NCBI RefSeq assembly: GCF_006547065.1
Contig: NZ_CP041243.1
Coordinates: 1,069,001-1,133,000, forward strand
From: Brevundimonas sp. M20
GTDB taxonomy: Bacteria > Pseudomonadota > Alphaproteobacteria > Caulobacterales > Caulobacteraceae
DNA length: 64,000 nucleotides
Reading direction: 5' to 3'
The notes under the pieces are model-generated. The model worked only from the letters and a program-made list of their open reading frames with translations. It was not told where the DNA came from and searched no databases. Shown here piece by piece: positions 43,368-52,464 of this stretch (the stretch's first letter is position 1; each line of letters opens with the position of its first letter). The position numbers were made by a program, and so were the translations under genes.

Positions 43368-44738
43368 ATGACCTCCCCGTCCTATGTCAGCACCCGTGGC
43401 CGTTCCCAGCTCGTCGATTTCGCCGGGACCGTGATCAACGGCATCGCGCCGGACGGCGGCCTGTTCGCGCCCGCGACCTGGCCGAAGCTGTCGCTGGACG
43501 ATCTGATCGCGGGCGGCGCGGACTATGCGACGCTGGCCGAGCGGCTGCTGACGCCGTTCGTCGGCGAGGGGCTTCCGGCGGGGGCGCTGGCGGCGGCGAC
43601 GCGGCGGGTGCAGGAGCGTTTCCTGCATCCCGACGTGGTCCCGCTGGTCGAGCTGGAGCCCGGCCTGCATGTGCTGGAGCTGTTCCACGGGCCGACGGCG
43701 GCGTTCAAGGACCTGGCCATGCAGCTGGTGGCCGGGATGGCCGAAAGCCTGCTGGCGAACACGGGCGAACGCCTGCTGCTGCTGACGGCCACCAGCGGCG
43801 ACACCGGCGCGGCGGCGGTGAAGGCCTTCGCGGGCGCGGACCGGATTGATCTGGTGGTGCTGCACCCGCTGGGCCGGGTGTCGCCGATGCAGCGGCTGCA
43901 GATGACGACAACCGGTGCGCCGAACGTGCTGAACCTGGCGGTGCGCGGTGACTTTGACGACTGCCAACGGCTGGTGAAAGCCCTGTTGGGCACCCCGGCG
44001 TTGAAGGCGAACCGGCGGGTCAGCTCGGTCAACTCGATCAACTGGGCCCGGCTGTCAGGGCAGGCGCCCTATTACGCGGCGACGGCGGCGAAGCTGGCGG
44101 AGCCCGCGACCTATGTGGTGCCCACCGGAAACTTCGGCGACGCCTTCGCGGGCTGGGTGGCGCGCCAATGCGGCCTGCCGATCGGCGATCTGGTGGCGGC
44201 GACGAACCGGAATGACGCGCTGGTGCGGGCGCTACATACGGGAGTTTATGAGCGGACGCAGGCCGAGCCGACGGCCAGCGTCAGCATGGATGTTCAGGCG
44301 CCCTCGAACTTCGAGCGGCTGGTGTTCGAGGCGACGGGGCGGGATGCGGACCTGACGCGGGGGCTGTTCGAGGACTTCAACAGGGCAGGCCACGTGACCC
44401 TGCCGGGCGACGTGCTGGCGGCCCTGCGGCGCGAGGTGTCGGCGGTCTCGGTCAGCGAGGCGGAGACGGTGGCCGAGATGCAGCGGACCTGGTGCGAGAA
44501 CGGGCGGGTGATCTGTCCGCACACGGCGGTGGCGCTGCATGCGGCGCGGCGGGTCGAACGGACAGGGCCTGTCGTCGCCCTGTCGACCGCGCACCCGGCG
44601 AAATTCCCCGACAGCGTTGAGGCGGCGCTGGGCTTCGCGCCTGAGCGTCCGCCGCAACTGCAAGGGCTGGAGGGTAAGACCGAGCAGTTCGAGACGGTGG
44701 ACGCGACGCTTGAGGCGGTGCTGGCCGCGATCGGTTAA
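43368..44738 (+). CDS. thrC: Threonine synthase
   Basis: A 456-residue PLP enzyme making threonine from O-phosphohomoserine. Start YVSTRGRSQLVDFAGTVING matches the family; Lys114 in HGPTAAFKDLAMQL binds PLP; LTATSGDTGAAAVKAF and VPTGNFGDAFAGW are the phosphate and PLP loops. Its stop codon overlaps that of thrB, which is convergent, so thrC is not in the thr attenuator operon and must have its own promoter. None is clearly visible in the 40 nt before it. Confidence 0.97.
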   Translation: MTSPSYVSTRGRSQLVDFAGTVINGIAPDGGLFAPATWPKLSLDDLIAGGADYATLAERLLTPFVGEGLPAGALAAATRRVQERFLHPDVVPLVELEPGLHVLELFHGPTAAFKDLAMQLVAGMAESLLANTGERLLLLTATSGDTGAAAVKAFAGADRIDLVVLHPLGRVSPMQRLQMTTTGAPNVLNLAVRGDFDDCQRLVKALLGTPALKANRRVSSVNSINWARLSGQAPYYAATAAKLAEPATYVVPTGNFGDAFAGWVARQCGLPIGDLVAATNRNDALVRALHTGVYERTQAEPTASVSMDVQAPSNFERLVFEATGRDADLTRGLFEDFNRAGHVTLPGDVLAALRREVSAVSVSEAETVAEMQRTWCENGRVICPHTAVALHAARRVERTGPVVALSTAHPAKFPDSVEAALGFAPERPPQLQGLEGKTEQFETVDATLEAVLAAIG

Positions 44739-45685
44739 GCCGCCAGCGCGGCCTGTTCGGTCCACCAGTCCAGCCGTCTCAGGAAGGGGGGCGGGTCCTT
44801 GGGCGTCACCAGACGCGTGGGATCATGGAACAGCCGGTCGTGCAGCCGCGTCAGGGTGAAGCGGACTGCGGCGACGGCGCCCAGCGCGGGCAGGGCGGCG
44901 CGTTCGGCCACCGAGAGCGGGCGCACGGACTCATAGCCTGAGCGGAAGGCGGCCAGAGCGGCGGGCAGGGGCAGGCCGTCGGCGTCGAAGCCCCAGGCCG
45001 AAAGGGCGATGGCCAGATCGTAGGCGAGGGCGTCGGTGCAGCCGAAATAGAAGTCGATCAGCCCGCTGGGGGCGTCTTCGTCGAACAGCAGGTTGTCGGG
45101 GAAGTAGTCGGCGTGGATCGGACCACGCGGCAGCCCGGCGGCGGGATCGCCGCTCGCGCCGCTGACCCACGGCGCCATCCGGCCCAGCAGCAGGCGGTCG
45201 TCGGCGTCGGCGCGGGTCAGGCAGCGGTCGAACAGGGCTCGGCGGGCGGCGGGCCCGACCGGGTTGGCGCGCTCCAGCGGGAAGTCGACCGCCGCGAGGT
45301 GCAGGCGCGCCAGCAGGGCGCCGGCCGCGTGCTGATGCTCCAGCGAGGGCTCACGCTTCCAGGCCCCCGGCAGCCATTCGAGGATTGCGGCGGGGCGACC
45401 GTTGAGTTCGCCGACGGCCTGCCCCTGATCATCGAGCACGGCGCGGGCGCAGGGCAGGCCCTTGTCGGCGGCGTGGGCGGTCAGGCCGAGACAGAAGGGC
45501 AGGGAGGCGGCGTCCGTGCGACCCTCGAACAGGGTCAGGACATACCGACCCCGGTCGGTGTCGATGCGGTAGTTGGTGTTCTCCACCCCTTCGGCGATGG
45601 GCGTGAGCGACCGCAGGGCGCCCAGCCCATAGCGGCTAATGAAGGGCTCGGCGTCGGCCTCCTCGACGGGGGTGAAGACGGCCAT
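44735..45685 (-). CDS. thrB: Homoserine kinase (APH-fold type)
   Basis: A 316-residue kinase of the aminoglycoside-phosphotransferase fold used by alphaproteobacteria for homoserine phosphorylation. EGVENTNYRIDTDRGRYVLTLFE is the nucleotide-binding start, PIHADYFPDNLLFDE the catalytic loop, and LIDFYFGCTDALAYDLA the metal-binding motif. It begins 2 nt after the stop of the fused aspartokinase-homoserine dehydrogenase gene and should be cotranscribed with it under the thr attenuator. Confidence 0.95.
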   Translation of the reverse strand: MAVFTPVEEADAEPFISRYGLGALRSLTPIAEGVENTNYRIDTDRGRYVLTLFEGRTDAASLPFCLGLTAHAADKGLPCARAVLDDQGQAVGELNGRPAAILEWLPGAWKREPSLEHQHAAGALLARLHLAAVDFPLERANPVGPAARRALFDRCLTRADADDRLLLGRMAPWVSGASGDPAAGLPRGPIHADYFPDNLLFDEDAPSGLIDFYFGCTDALAYDLAIALSAWGFDADGLPLPAALAAFRSGYESVRPLSVAERAALPALGAVAAVRFTLTRLHDRLFHDPTRLVTPKDPPPFLRRLDWWTEQAALAA

Positions 45686-45687
45686 GG

Positions 45688-47427
45688 TCAGACGGCCTTC
45701 GACAGGCGGGCGGCGGCGAGGTCGGACAGGTCGGCCAGCAGGCTTTCCGCCGTGGCCCAGCGACCGGCGCCGCGGCCGCGACGGCGCACGACCGATCCGT
45801 CCTGCGAGATGACCTTCAAGGCGTTGCCCTCTCCCTTCAGCTCCGCGAACAGCGGGTCCAGCGCGCCCGAGACCAGACGGACGGCGGCGACCAGCTTGCC
45901 GTCTTTCAGCTCGCAGCGACAGAGCTGACGCGAACCGGCGGGCGGCAGGGCGGCGGGGTCCAGAACATCGCGATGAATGGCGACGTCGTCCGGCATCACG
46001 CCGAAGGCTTCGAACGAGAGCAGGCGGACCTTGGCGAGGGCGTCGAGGCCTTGCAGATCGGAGGACGGGTCTTCCTCGGCGAAACCGGCGGCGCGGGCTT
46101 CGGACAGGGCCTGATCGAAGGCGGCGCCTTCGCCGAGACGGGCGAGCATGAAGTTGACGGTGCCGTTCAGCACGGCCTCGAAGGCGACGACCGGAGCCTC
46201 GTCCCGGGCAGCGCGCACGGCCTCGACCATGGGCACGCCGCCACCGACCGAGGCGGACCAGAGCAGTTTCGCGTCGTTGCGAGCCGCCAGTTCGAGCAGG
46301 CCGTCCGGATCGACGCTGACCGCCTGTTTGTTGGCCGTGGCGACATAGACACCGCGCGACAGGGCAGCGGCGATGACGTCGTAGCCGGCTTTCGCCTCCG
46401 AAAGGGCCTCGAGCACAAGATCGGGGTCCCGCTCCAGCAAGGCGACGGGGTTGGACACGAGCAGCGGGGCGAGCTGGGCATCAGATGCGCCGGGGACATC
46501 GCGGGGTTTGGACGGATCGCGGACGAGGACGCCGACGACCTCGACGCGGGGATCGACCAGCAGGCGGGCCAGTGCGCCGCCGCCGACCACGCCGCAGCCG
46601 GCGACGGCCACACGAAGACGACGGTGGGCGGGCGCGGGCTTCGGCGGGGCGCCGACCGGGCCGACGACCGTGCGGTGGCCGTCGAGGTAGTTGCGGACCT
46701 CGACCTTCAGCTTGCGGGCCTCGGCGAGATCGAGCGCGTCCGGCTGGACGAGGCCGCCGCCCAGCGCCTTGGCCTCGGCCCAGCTGGCCTGATCATAGCG
46801 GCGGGCGTCGGGATGGACGTTGGGGTCGCGGTCGTAGAGGCCGTCGACGTCCTTCACCAGCTGGACGCTGTCGAGCTCAAGTTCGGCGGCGAGGAAGAGG
46901 GCCGTCAGGTCCGATCCGCCACGGCCCAGCAGGACGACCTGCCCTTCGGGCGAGACAGCGCCGAAGCCGGGGACGACCACCACTTCATGCTTCAGCAGGG
47001 CGCGGTCGAGGGCGGCGCGGTCCAGCGACAGCGGGCGGGCGTGCTCGCAGGGGCCATCGGCGACGAGGCCCAGCTCCCGGACCGTCAGGGTCGCGGCGCT
47101 GAGACCGACGCGATCGCAGGCCAGGGCGACCAGGGCGGCGGAGCGTTCCTCACCCTGAACCACGTAGGCAGGCAGCAGGCTGTTGTCGTGGGCGAGGCCG
47201 AGGGCGCGGGCCTCGGCGAGCAGGCGGTCCGTTTCACCGGCGAGCGCCGAGACGACGGCGACCACGCGTCGGCCCCGTCGGACTTCGGCGTAGATGTCGG
47301 AGGCGACCTTGGGCGCGTCGGCGGGATCGACCAGCACGGAGCTGCCGAACTTCATCACGACCACCTCGGGCGAGGCGGCGGGGAGGGCGGGTACGGGGCG
47401 TTCGAGGACGGCGAGTTGGGCGTTCAT
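45688..47427 (-). CDS. thrA: Fused aspartokinase-homoserine dehydrogenase, without ACT domain
   Basis: A 579-residue bifunctional enzyme. Residues about 20-265 are an aspartokinase catalytic domain: VVVMKFGSSVLV (KFGG(T/S)S in most), VVPGFGAVSPEGQVVLLGRGGSDLTA and DVDGLYDRDPNVHPDARR. Residues about 270-579 are homoserine dehydrogenase: VAVAGCGVVGGGALARLL, VATANKQAVS, and NGTVNFMLARLGEG with the FAEEDPSSDLQGLDALAKV signature. Usual ThrA/MetL proteins are about 810 residues with two ACT domains between these parts; none is visible here. So feedback by threonine is unlikely at the protein level. ATG at 47427 follows the attenuator. thrB follows 2 nt downstream. Confidence 0.88.
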   Translation of the reverse strand: MNAQLAVLERPVPALPAASPEVVVMKFGSSVLVDPADAPKVASDIYAEVRRGRRVVAVVSALAGETDRLLAEARALGLAHDNSLLPAYVVQGEERSAALVALACDRVGLSAATLTVRELGLVADGPCEHARPLSLDRAALDRALLKHEVVVVPGFGAVSPEGQVVLLGRGGSDLTALFLAAELELDSVQLVKDVDGLYDRDPNVHPDARRYDQASWAEAKALGGGLVQPDALDLAEARKLKVEVRNYLDGHRTVVGPVGAPPKPAPAHRRLRVAVAGCGVVGGGALARLLVDPRVEVVGVLVRDPSKPRDVPGASDAQLAPLLVSNPVALLERDPDLVLEALSEAKAGYDVIAAALSRGVYVATANKQAVSVDPDGLLELAARNDAKLLWSASVGGGVPMVEAVRAARDEAPVVAFEAVLNGTVNFMLARLGEGAAFDQALSEARAAGFAEEDPSSDLQGLDALAKVRLLSFEAFGVMPDDVAIHRDVLDPAALPPAGSRQLCRCELKDGKLVAAVRLVSGALDPLFAELKGEGNALKVISQDGSVVRRRGRGAGRWATAESLLADLSDLAAARLSKAV

Positions 47428-47454
47428 CGGAGGGGCTTTCGAGGAGAGGGGAGG

Positions 47455-47490
47455 AAAAGAAAAACCCCGCCCGGAGCGATCCGGGCGGGG
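47455..47490 (-). terminator. Attenuator terminator of the thr operon
   Basis: Read on the minus strand: an 11-bp stem, CCCCGCCCGGA and TCCGGGCGGGG, with a 4-nt loop, followed by a TTTTTCTTTT tract, about 30 nt before thrA. It follows the leader ORF. The first arm is nearly complementary to bases within the leader ORF (plus-strand 47533-47541), which gives an antiterminator alternative. Confidence 0.85.
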
Positions 47491-47523
47491 TTGGGTTTTT
47501 GCGTTCCTGAGCTTTGGTGCGCG

Positions 47524-47643
47524 CTAACCGTTCCCCGCCGGAGCGGTGATGGTGGTGGTGCCGGTCATACCAATGACGCGCGCGGTCGCGCCGCCGCACG
47601 AGGCGGTCGAGGCGATGGCGATGCGGGCGTCGAGGCGGTTCAC
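47524..47643 (-). CDS. thrL: Threonine operon leader peptide (ThrL-like)
   Basis: A 39-codon ORF with a GTG start (47641-47643) and TAG stop, 34 nt before the terminator hairpin. Its C-terminal 14 residues are MTGTTTITAPAGNG: five threonines and an isoleucine in seven codons, all ACC but for one ATC. The E. coli ThrL peptide has a similar TTTIT...GNG ending. Ribosome stalling at these codons when charged tRNA-Thr or tRNA-Ile is short would free CCGGCGGGG (plus-strand 47533-47541) to pair with the first terminator arm and let transcription reach thrA. The GTG start is inferred; an ATG at 47568 would give only the final 14 residues. Confidence 0.75.
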   Translation of the reverse strand: MNRLDARIAIASTASCGGATARVIGMTGTTTITAPAGNG

Positions 47644-47801
47644 GGCGGACCTGCTCAGTTCAAGTTCAGAACGGAGGCTGACGGACAATCCCCCTCGCCG
47701 TCAACCCGAAAGGTGAAAAATTGCGCGTGACCTGCACCGGTGCGGCCCGGTGAGCACGGCGCGACCCTGTGGCCCGACTGTGAGAAGCAGTGAGACTGAA
47801 T

Positions 47802-47828
47802 TTGACACAGAGAACTTTAGAATACAAA
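47802..47828 (+). promoter_or_regulatory. Possible promoter of the DUF2141 gene
   Basis: TTGACA at 47802-47807 is followed 15-17 nt later by AT-rich TACAAA/CAAAGT, 45 nt before the start codon. Spacing is on the short side. Confidence 0.3.
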
Positions 47829-47872
47829 GTACTCTTCATGAGGCGGGGCTGGCCCGCTTTTGGAGACCTGTC

Positions 47873-48301
47873 ATGAATAAGATCATCCTTGCGGCCTTGG
47901 CCGCCGCATCCTGCCTCGCCGCCGCCCCCGCGCTTGCAGGAGACGTCACCGTGACCCTGACCGGCGTGCAGGCGCGCGGCGGCCAACTGCTGGCCGCCCT
48001 GCAAACGCGGGATCAGTTCCTGCAACCCGCCGGGACCTACGGCGATGTCGTGCGCAATCCGGAGGCCGGGACGGTCACCGTGACTTTCCGCGACGTGGCG
48101 CCCGGCGACTATTCGCTGTCGGTCCTGCACGACGTCGACAGCAACGGGCAAATGAAGATTGAGGGCGGCATGCCGGCGGAGGGCTGGGCCATGGTCAACG
48201 GCGCGGCCCTCCGCGCGGCGCCGACATGGGACCAGGTGAAGTTCACGGTCCCGGCCAGCGGCGACAGCCGCCTGACCGTGCCGATGCAATATCCTCGCTG
48301 A
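47873..48301 (+). CDS. DUF2141-family exported protein
   Basis: A 142-residue protein with a signal peptide (ILAALAAASCLAAAPALAG) followed by a beta-sandwich of DUF2141 type: DVTVTLTGVQARGGQLLAAL, VTFRDVAPGDYSLSVLHDVDSNGQ with the Asp-rich calcium-like turn, and GWAMVNGA. The function of this family is unknown; members are periplasmic or secreted. GGAGA lies 8 nt before the ATG. It is divergent from the thr operon and ends at a bidirectional terminator shared with leuB. Confidence 0.85.
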   Translation: MNKIILAALAAASCLAAAPALAGDVTVTLTGVQARGGQLLAALQTRDQFLQPAGTYGDVVRNPEAGTVTVTFRDVAPGDYSLSVLHDVDSNGQMKIEGGMPAEGWAMVNGAALRAAPTWDQVKFTVPASGDSRLTVPMQYPR

Positions 48302-48308
48302 CGCAGAA

Positions 48309-48338
48309 CGCCCCGCCCCTCGAGAGAGAGGCGGGGCG
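48309..48338. terminator. Bidirectional terminator between DUF2141 gene and leuB
   Basis: CGCCCCGCC (48309-48317) and GGCGGGGCG (48330-48338) form a 9-bp stem with a CCTCGAGAGAGA loop. It is placed 8 nt past one gene and 33 nt past the other, which read towards each other. T-tract is weak. Confidence 0.65.
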
Positions 48339-48371
48339 CTTCAATTTCGGGCTATGCCGATCAGGCCCGGT

Positions 48372-49472
48372 TCAGGCCCAGTGCATCTGGACGCGATGAG
48401 CGGCGGCCCAGTGGATGGCGCGCAGCCCGTCGATCACGGCGTTGGCGGCGGCGCGGGTGCCCAGCTCCCCGCCCAGATCGGCGGTGACGGCTCCGGCTGA
48501 CAGGACGGCGGCGCAGGCGGCTTCGATGGAGCCGGCTTCGTCCTCCAGTCCCAGGCTGTGACGCAACAGCAGGGCGGCGGACAGGATGGTGCCGACCGGG
48601 TTGGCCTTGTCCTGACCGGCGATGTCCGGCGCCGAGCCGTGGATCGGTTCGAACAGGCCCGGACCGCTGGAGCCCAGCGAGGCCGAGGGCAGCAGGCCGA
48701 TGGAGCCGCCCAGCACCGAAATCTCGTCCGACAGGATGTCGCCGAACATGTTTTCGGTCAGGATGACGTCGTACTCGCGCGGCTTGCGGATCAGGTGCAT
48801 GGCCATGGAGTCGACCAAGGCGTGCTCCAGTTCGATACGCGGGAACTCCTCGGCATGGACGCGGCTGACGACCTCGCGCCAGAGGCGGCTGGTTTCCATG
48901 ACGTTGGCCTTGTCGACCGAAGTGACCTTGCCGCGACGCTGCTGGGCGGTCTGGAAGGCGGCGCGGGCGACGCGTTCGATCTCCGGCACGGTGTATTCGC
49001 AAAGGTCGGTGGCGCGGTCGGCGGTGCGGGTCTTTTCCCCGAAATAGATGCCGCCGGTCAGCTCGCGGAAGACGATCAGATCGACGCCCTCGACGATCTC
49101 CTTCTTCAGCGGCGAACGGTGGGCCAGCACCGGCGAGACCTGCAGGGGACGCAGGTTGGCGTACAGGCCCATGGCCTTGCGCAGGCCCAGCAGGCCTTCT
49201 TCCGGACGGCGTTTGCCGCCATCCCACTTCGGTCCGCCCACGGCGCCCAGCAGCACTGCGTCGGCGGCCAGACAGGCGGCGGCGGTTTCCGGCGGCAGGG
49301 GATCGCCCGTGGCGTCGATGGCCGCGCCGCCGATCAGGTGTTCGCTGAAGTTGAAGGTGTGACCGAAGAAGTCGCCGACGACCGTCAGCACGGCCTTGGC
49401 CGCGTGGGTTACTTCGGGGCCGACGCCGTCACCGGGCAGGACGACGATGTCATAGGTCTTGGAGGCGGGCAT
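48372..49472 (-). CDS. leuB: 3-isopropylmalate dehydrogenase
   Basis: A 366-residue beta-decarboxylating dehydrogenase, third step of leucine synthesis. [21 protein letters not shown] starts the family; [11 protein letters not shown], the VDSMAMHLI region with [25 protein letters not shown] (NAD contacts) and the [21 protein letters not shown] motif (metal and NAD binding) follow. It is the last gene of the ilv-leu operon. The ATG overlaps the leuD stop by one base. Confidence 0.97.
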   Translation of the reverse strand: MPASKTYDIVVLPGDGVGPEVTHAAKAVLTVVGDFFGHTFNFSEHLIGGAAIDATGDPLPPETAAACLAADAVLLGAVGGPKWDGGKRRPEEGLLGLRKAMGLYANLRPLQVSPVLAHRSPLKKEIVEGVDLIVFRELTGGIYFGEKTRTADRATDLCEYTVPEIERVARAAFQTAQQRRGKVTSVDKANVMETSRLWREVVSRVHAEEFPRIELEHALVDSMAMHLIRKPREYDVILTENMFGDILSDEISVLGGSIGLLPSASLGSSGPGLFEPIHGSAPDIAGQDKANPVGTILSAALLLRHSLGLEDEAGSIEAACAAVLSAGAVTADLGGELGTRAAANAVIDGLRAIHWAAAHRVQMHWA

Positions 49473-50056
49473 CAGACGGTCTCTTTCCGGCGTTCAAAGG
49501 CTTCGATGTCAGGCAGGCGGGCTTGCAGCCAACCGAGGGTGTCGACCCCGTCCAGCAGGCACTGGCGGGCGAAACTCTCCACCGTGAATGCGACAGGCGG
49601 TGCATTGCCGCGCTGGATGGTGGAGGTTTCCAGATCAACCGTGATCGGCTGGTCGGCGTGGGCGGCCAGATCGTCCCAGGTCGCCTGATCGACGACGATG
49701 GGCAGGAAGCCGTTCTTCAGGGCGTTGGAGGTGAAGATGTCGGCGATCTCGGTCGAGACGACGGCGCGGAAGCCGTAGTCCATCAGCGCCCAGGGAGCGT
49801 GTTCGCGCGAGGAACCGCAGGCGAAATTTCTGCCTGCCAGCAGGATGCGGCGCTCGGTCGGGTCGATCCGGTTGAGGATGGCTTCCGGCTTGTGGGAGCC
49901 GTCAGCCTCATAGCGCCAGTCGTAGAAAGCCCATGCGCCCAGACCCTCGCGGCTGGTCGTGCTCAGGAAGCGGCCGGGGATGATCTGGTCGGTGTCGATG
50001 TTCGACTGTGACAGGACCACGGCTTTTGAGGTCAGGGATTTGAAGGGCTCAGGCAT
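49472..50056 (-). CDS. leuD: 3-isopropylmalate dehydratase small subunit
   Basis: A 194-residue subunit that pairs with Leu[15 protein letters not shown] and [27 protein letters not shown] are the conserved substrate-loop motifs of the aconitase swivel domain. It isomerises 2-isopropylmalate to 3-isopropylmalate in the cytoplasm. Its start overlaps leuC by 8 nt, and its stop shares a base with the leuB start. Confidence 0.97.
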   Translation of the reverse strand: MPEPFKSLTSKAVVLSQSNIDTDQIIPGRFLSTTSREGLGAWAFYDWRYEADGSHKPEAILNRIDPTERRILLAGRNFACGSSREHAPWALMDYGFRAVVSTEIADIFTSNALKNGFLPIVVDQATWDDLAAHADQPITVDLETSTIQRGNAPPVAFTVESFARQCLLDGVDTLGWLQARLPDIEAFERRKETV

Positions 50057-51506
50057 TTTGGGCTCCTACCGCCTCGCGCGCGGCGCTCGGCTGCTTGAGG
50101 AGGGCGGCCTCCTGCAGAAACACGCGCGGGTCGGTCAGGACACCGGTGATGGCGGTCGCCGCCGCCGTGGCGGGGCTGGCCAGAATGGTGCGCGAACCGG
50201 GGCCCTGGCGGCCTTCGAAATTGCGGTTGGAGGTGGAGACCGCCAACTGGCCCGGAGCCACCATGTCGCCGTTCATGGCCAGACACATGGAGCAGCCCGG
50301 GATGCGCCACTCGGCCCCCGCGTCGGTGAAGACCGTGTGCAGCCCTTCGGCTTCGGCGTCGCGACGGACGGCCTCCGAGCCGGGAACGACCAGCATGCGC
50401 AGGCCCGGCTTCACCTTGCGGCCGCGCAAGACTTCCGCGGCGGCGCGCAGGTCGGGCAGGCGGCCGTTGGTGCAACTGCCGATGAAAACGACATCGACCG
50501 CATGGCCGGTGGTCGCCTCGCCGGGGGTGAAGCCCATATAGGCCAGCGCCTTTTCGCCGGAGGCGTCGTACGGAGCCGGGACGGGCTCGCCGATGGCCGA
50601 GCCCGCGTCCGGGGTGGTGCCCCAGGTCGCCATGGGGCGGATGGCGCCGCCGTCGATGTGGACTTCGGCATCGTAGATCGCGCCGGGGTCGGAGGCCAGC
50701 GACAGCCAGTCGGCGACGGTCTGGTCCCAGACGGCGGTGTCGGGCGCGTGCTTGCGGCCCTTCAGCCAGTTCACGGTGGTCTGATCCGGAGCGATCATGC
50801 CCGCGCGGGCGCCCGCCTCGATCGACATGTTGCAGACGGTCATCCGCCCTTCCATGTCCAGCGACCGGATGGCCTCGCCGGCGTATTCGACCACGAAGCC
50901 GGTGCCGCCGCCGAAGCCCAGACGGGCGATGATGGCCAGCGCCACGTCCTTGCCCGAGACGCCGGGCTGCAGTTGTCCGTCGACGGTGACGCGCATGGTC
51001 TTCGCCTTGCGCTGCAGCAGGCATTGGGTGGCCAGTACGTGGCCGACCTCGGAGGTGCCGATGCCGAAGGCCAGGGCTCCGAACGCGCCGTGGGTGGCGG
51101 TATGGCTGTCGCCGCAGACGACGGTCATGCCGGGCTGGGTCAGGCCCAGTTCCGGTCCCATGACGTGCACCACGCCGCGATCCGCCGAGTCCCAGCCCGC
51201 CAGCGAGACGCCGTGCCGGGCGCAGTTGGCTTCCAGCGTCTCGACCTGCGCCCTGGAGGCCGGCGTGTAGTAGGGGCGCTCGCCGCTCGCGTCCGCGGGC
51301 AGGGTGGGGGTGGAGTGATCCAGGGTGGCGAAGGTGCGGTCGGGACGACGCACCTTCAGGCCCCGGCTCTCGATCTCGGAGAAGGCCTGCGGACTGGTGA
51401 CCTCGTGGACCAGATGCAGGTCGATGTAGAGCACCGCCGGGGCGTCAGGCGTTTCCGCCTGCACCACGTGCCGGTTCCACACCTTCTCGAACAGGGTCTC
51501 AGGCAT
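50049..51506 (-). CDS. leuC: 3-isopropylmalate dehydratase large subunit
   Basis: The iron-sulfur subunit, about 485 residues. [25 protein letters not shown] and [22 protein letters not shown] are classic aconitase motifs; cysteines in SCTN and GCSMC hold the [4Fe-4S] cluster. ATG at 51506 is favoured because GAGG lies 6 nt before it and it just overlaps ilvE; ATG at 51518 would add four residues. It lies between ilvE and leuD in the operon. Confidence 0.97.
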   Translation of the reverse strand: MPETLFEKVWNRHVVQAETPDAPAVLYIDLHLVHEVTSPQAFSEIESRGLKVRRPDRTFATLDHSTPTLPADASGERPYYTPASRAQVETLEANCARHGVSLAGWDSADRGVVHVMGPELGLTQPGMTVVCGDSHTATHGAFGALAFGIGTSEVGHVLATQCLLQRKAKTMRVTVDGQLQPGVSGKDVALAIIARLGFGGGTGFVVEYAGEAIRSLDMEGRMTVCNMSIEAGARAGMIAPDQTTVNWLKGRKHAPDTAVWDQTVADWLSLASDPGAIYDAEVHIDGGAIRPMATWGTTPDAGSAIGEPVPAPYDASGEKALAYMGFTPGEATTGHAVDVVFIGSCTNGRLPDLRAAAEVLRGRKVKPGLRMLVVPGSEAVRRDAEAEGLHTVFTDAGAEWRIPGCSMCLAMNGDMVAPGQLAVSTSNRNFEGRQGPGSRTILASPATAAATAITGVLTDPRVFLQEAALLKQPSAAREAVGAQNA

Positions 51507-52464
51507 ATTCGGCCTCACGCTGCGGAGCCGGGGCGGGGGCGTTGATCGGCTCCAGCCAGTTGTGGCGATCCGGCGTGGCGCCGGTGAACAGGCCGCGGAA
51601 GGCGGCGTTGACCGCCTTGGTCACCGGCCCCGGCCCCGCGGCGCGGGTGGCGATGCCGTCCACGGAGCGGACCGGGGTGATCTCGGCGGCCGTGCCGGTC
51701 ATGAAGATCTCGTCGGCGACATAAAGGGCCTCGCGCGGCAGGATCTGTTCGCGGGTCTCGTAACCCAGACCGCGCGCCAGCTTCAGCACGCTGTCGCGGG
51801 TGATGCCCATCAGGATGGAGGCGGCGGCGGGCGGGGTGATGATCTCGCCGTCCTTGACGATGAACAGGTTCTCGCCGGCCCCTTCCGACAGGCGGCCGTC
51901 GGTGCCCAGGGCGATGCCTTCACCGAAGCCGCCGACCCGGGCTTCGCGCCCGATCAGATAGGACGACAGATAGTTGCCGCCCGCCTTGGCGCCCGAGGGC
52001 ACGGTGTTGGGGGCGATTCGCGACCAGCTGGCCACGCAGGCGTCGACGCCCTTTTCCAGCGCCTCCTCGCCCAGATAGGCGCCCCACGGGAAGGCGGCGA
52101 TGGCGACATCGACGTTCATATTCTGGGGAGAGGGCGTCACCCCCATGCCGCAGGCGCCGAGGAAGGCGATGGGGCGGATGTAGGCGGACTTCAGCCCGGT
52201 TGATCGCACGGTGGCGCGGCAGGCCTCGACCAGCTCGTCGACTGTGTACGGCAGTTCGAAGTGATACATGCGGGCGCTGTCGAACAGTCGGCGCACATGG
52301 TCTGTCAGGCGGAAACCGCAGGGACCGTCCGGGGTGTCATAGACGCGAATGCCCTCGAACACCGAGGTGCCATAGTGCAGGGCGTGGCTCATCACGTGAA
52401 CCTTGGCGTCGGCCCAGGGCGTCAGCTCGCCGTTGACCCAGATATGTTCAGCCAGCGGCTGCAT
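51499..52464 (-). CDS. ilvE: Branched-chain amino-acid aminotransferase
   Basis: A 321-residue fold-type IV PLP enzyme, catalysing the last step of Leu, Ile and Val synthesis. [22 protein letters not shown] opens the family, with [20 protein letters not shown] containing the PLP lysine, [15 protein letters not shown], and [16 protein letters not shown]. The protein is notably close in pattern to the enterobacterial IlvE, as is IlvM of this operon. ATG 52464 is chosen because the fold begins there; its first 17 nt overlap the end of leuA. Confidence 0.96.
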   Translation of the reverse strand: MQPLAEHIWVNGELTPWADAKVHVMSHALHYGTSVFEGIRVYDTPDGPCGFRLTDHVRRLFDSARMYHFELPYTVDELVEACRATVRSTGLKSAYIRPIAFLGACGMGVTPSPQNMNVDVAIAAFPWGAYLGEEALEKGVDACVASWSRIAPNTVPSGAKAGGNYLSSYLIGREARVGGFGEGIALGTDGRLSEGAGENLFIVKDGEIITPPAAASILMGITRDSVLKLARGLGYETREQILPREALYVADEIFMTGTAAEITPVRSVDGIATRAAGPGPVTKAVNAAFRGLFTGATPDRHNWLEPINAPAPAPQREAEYA

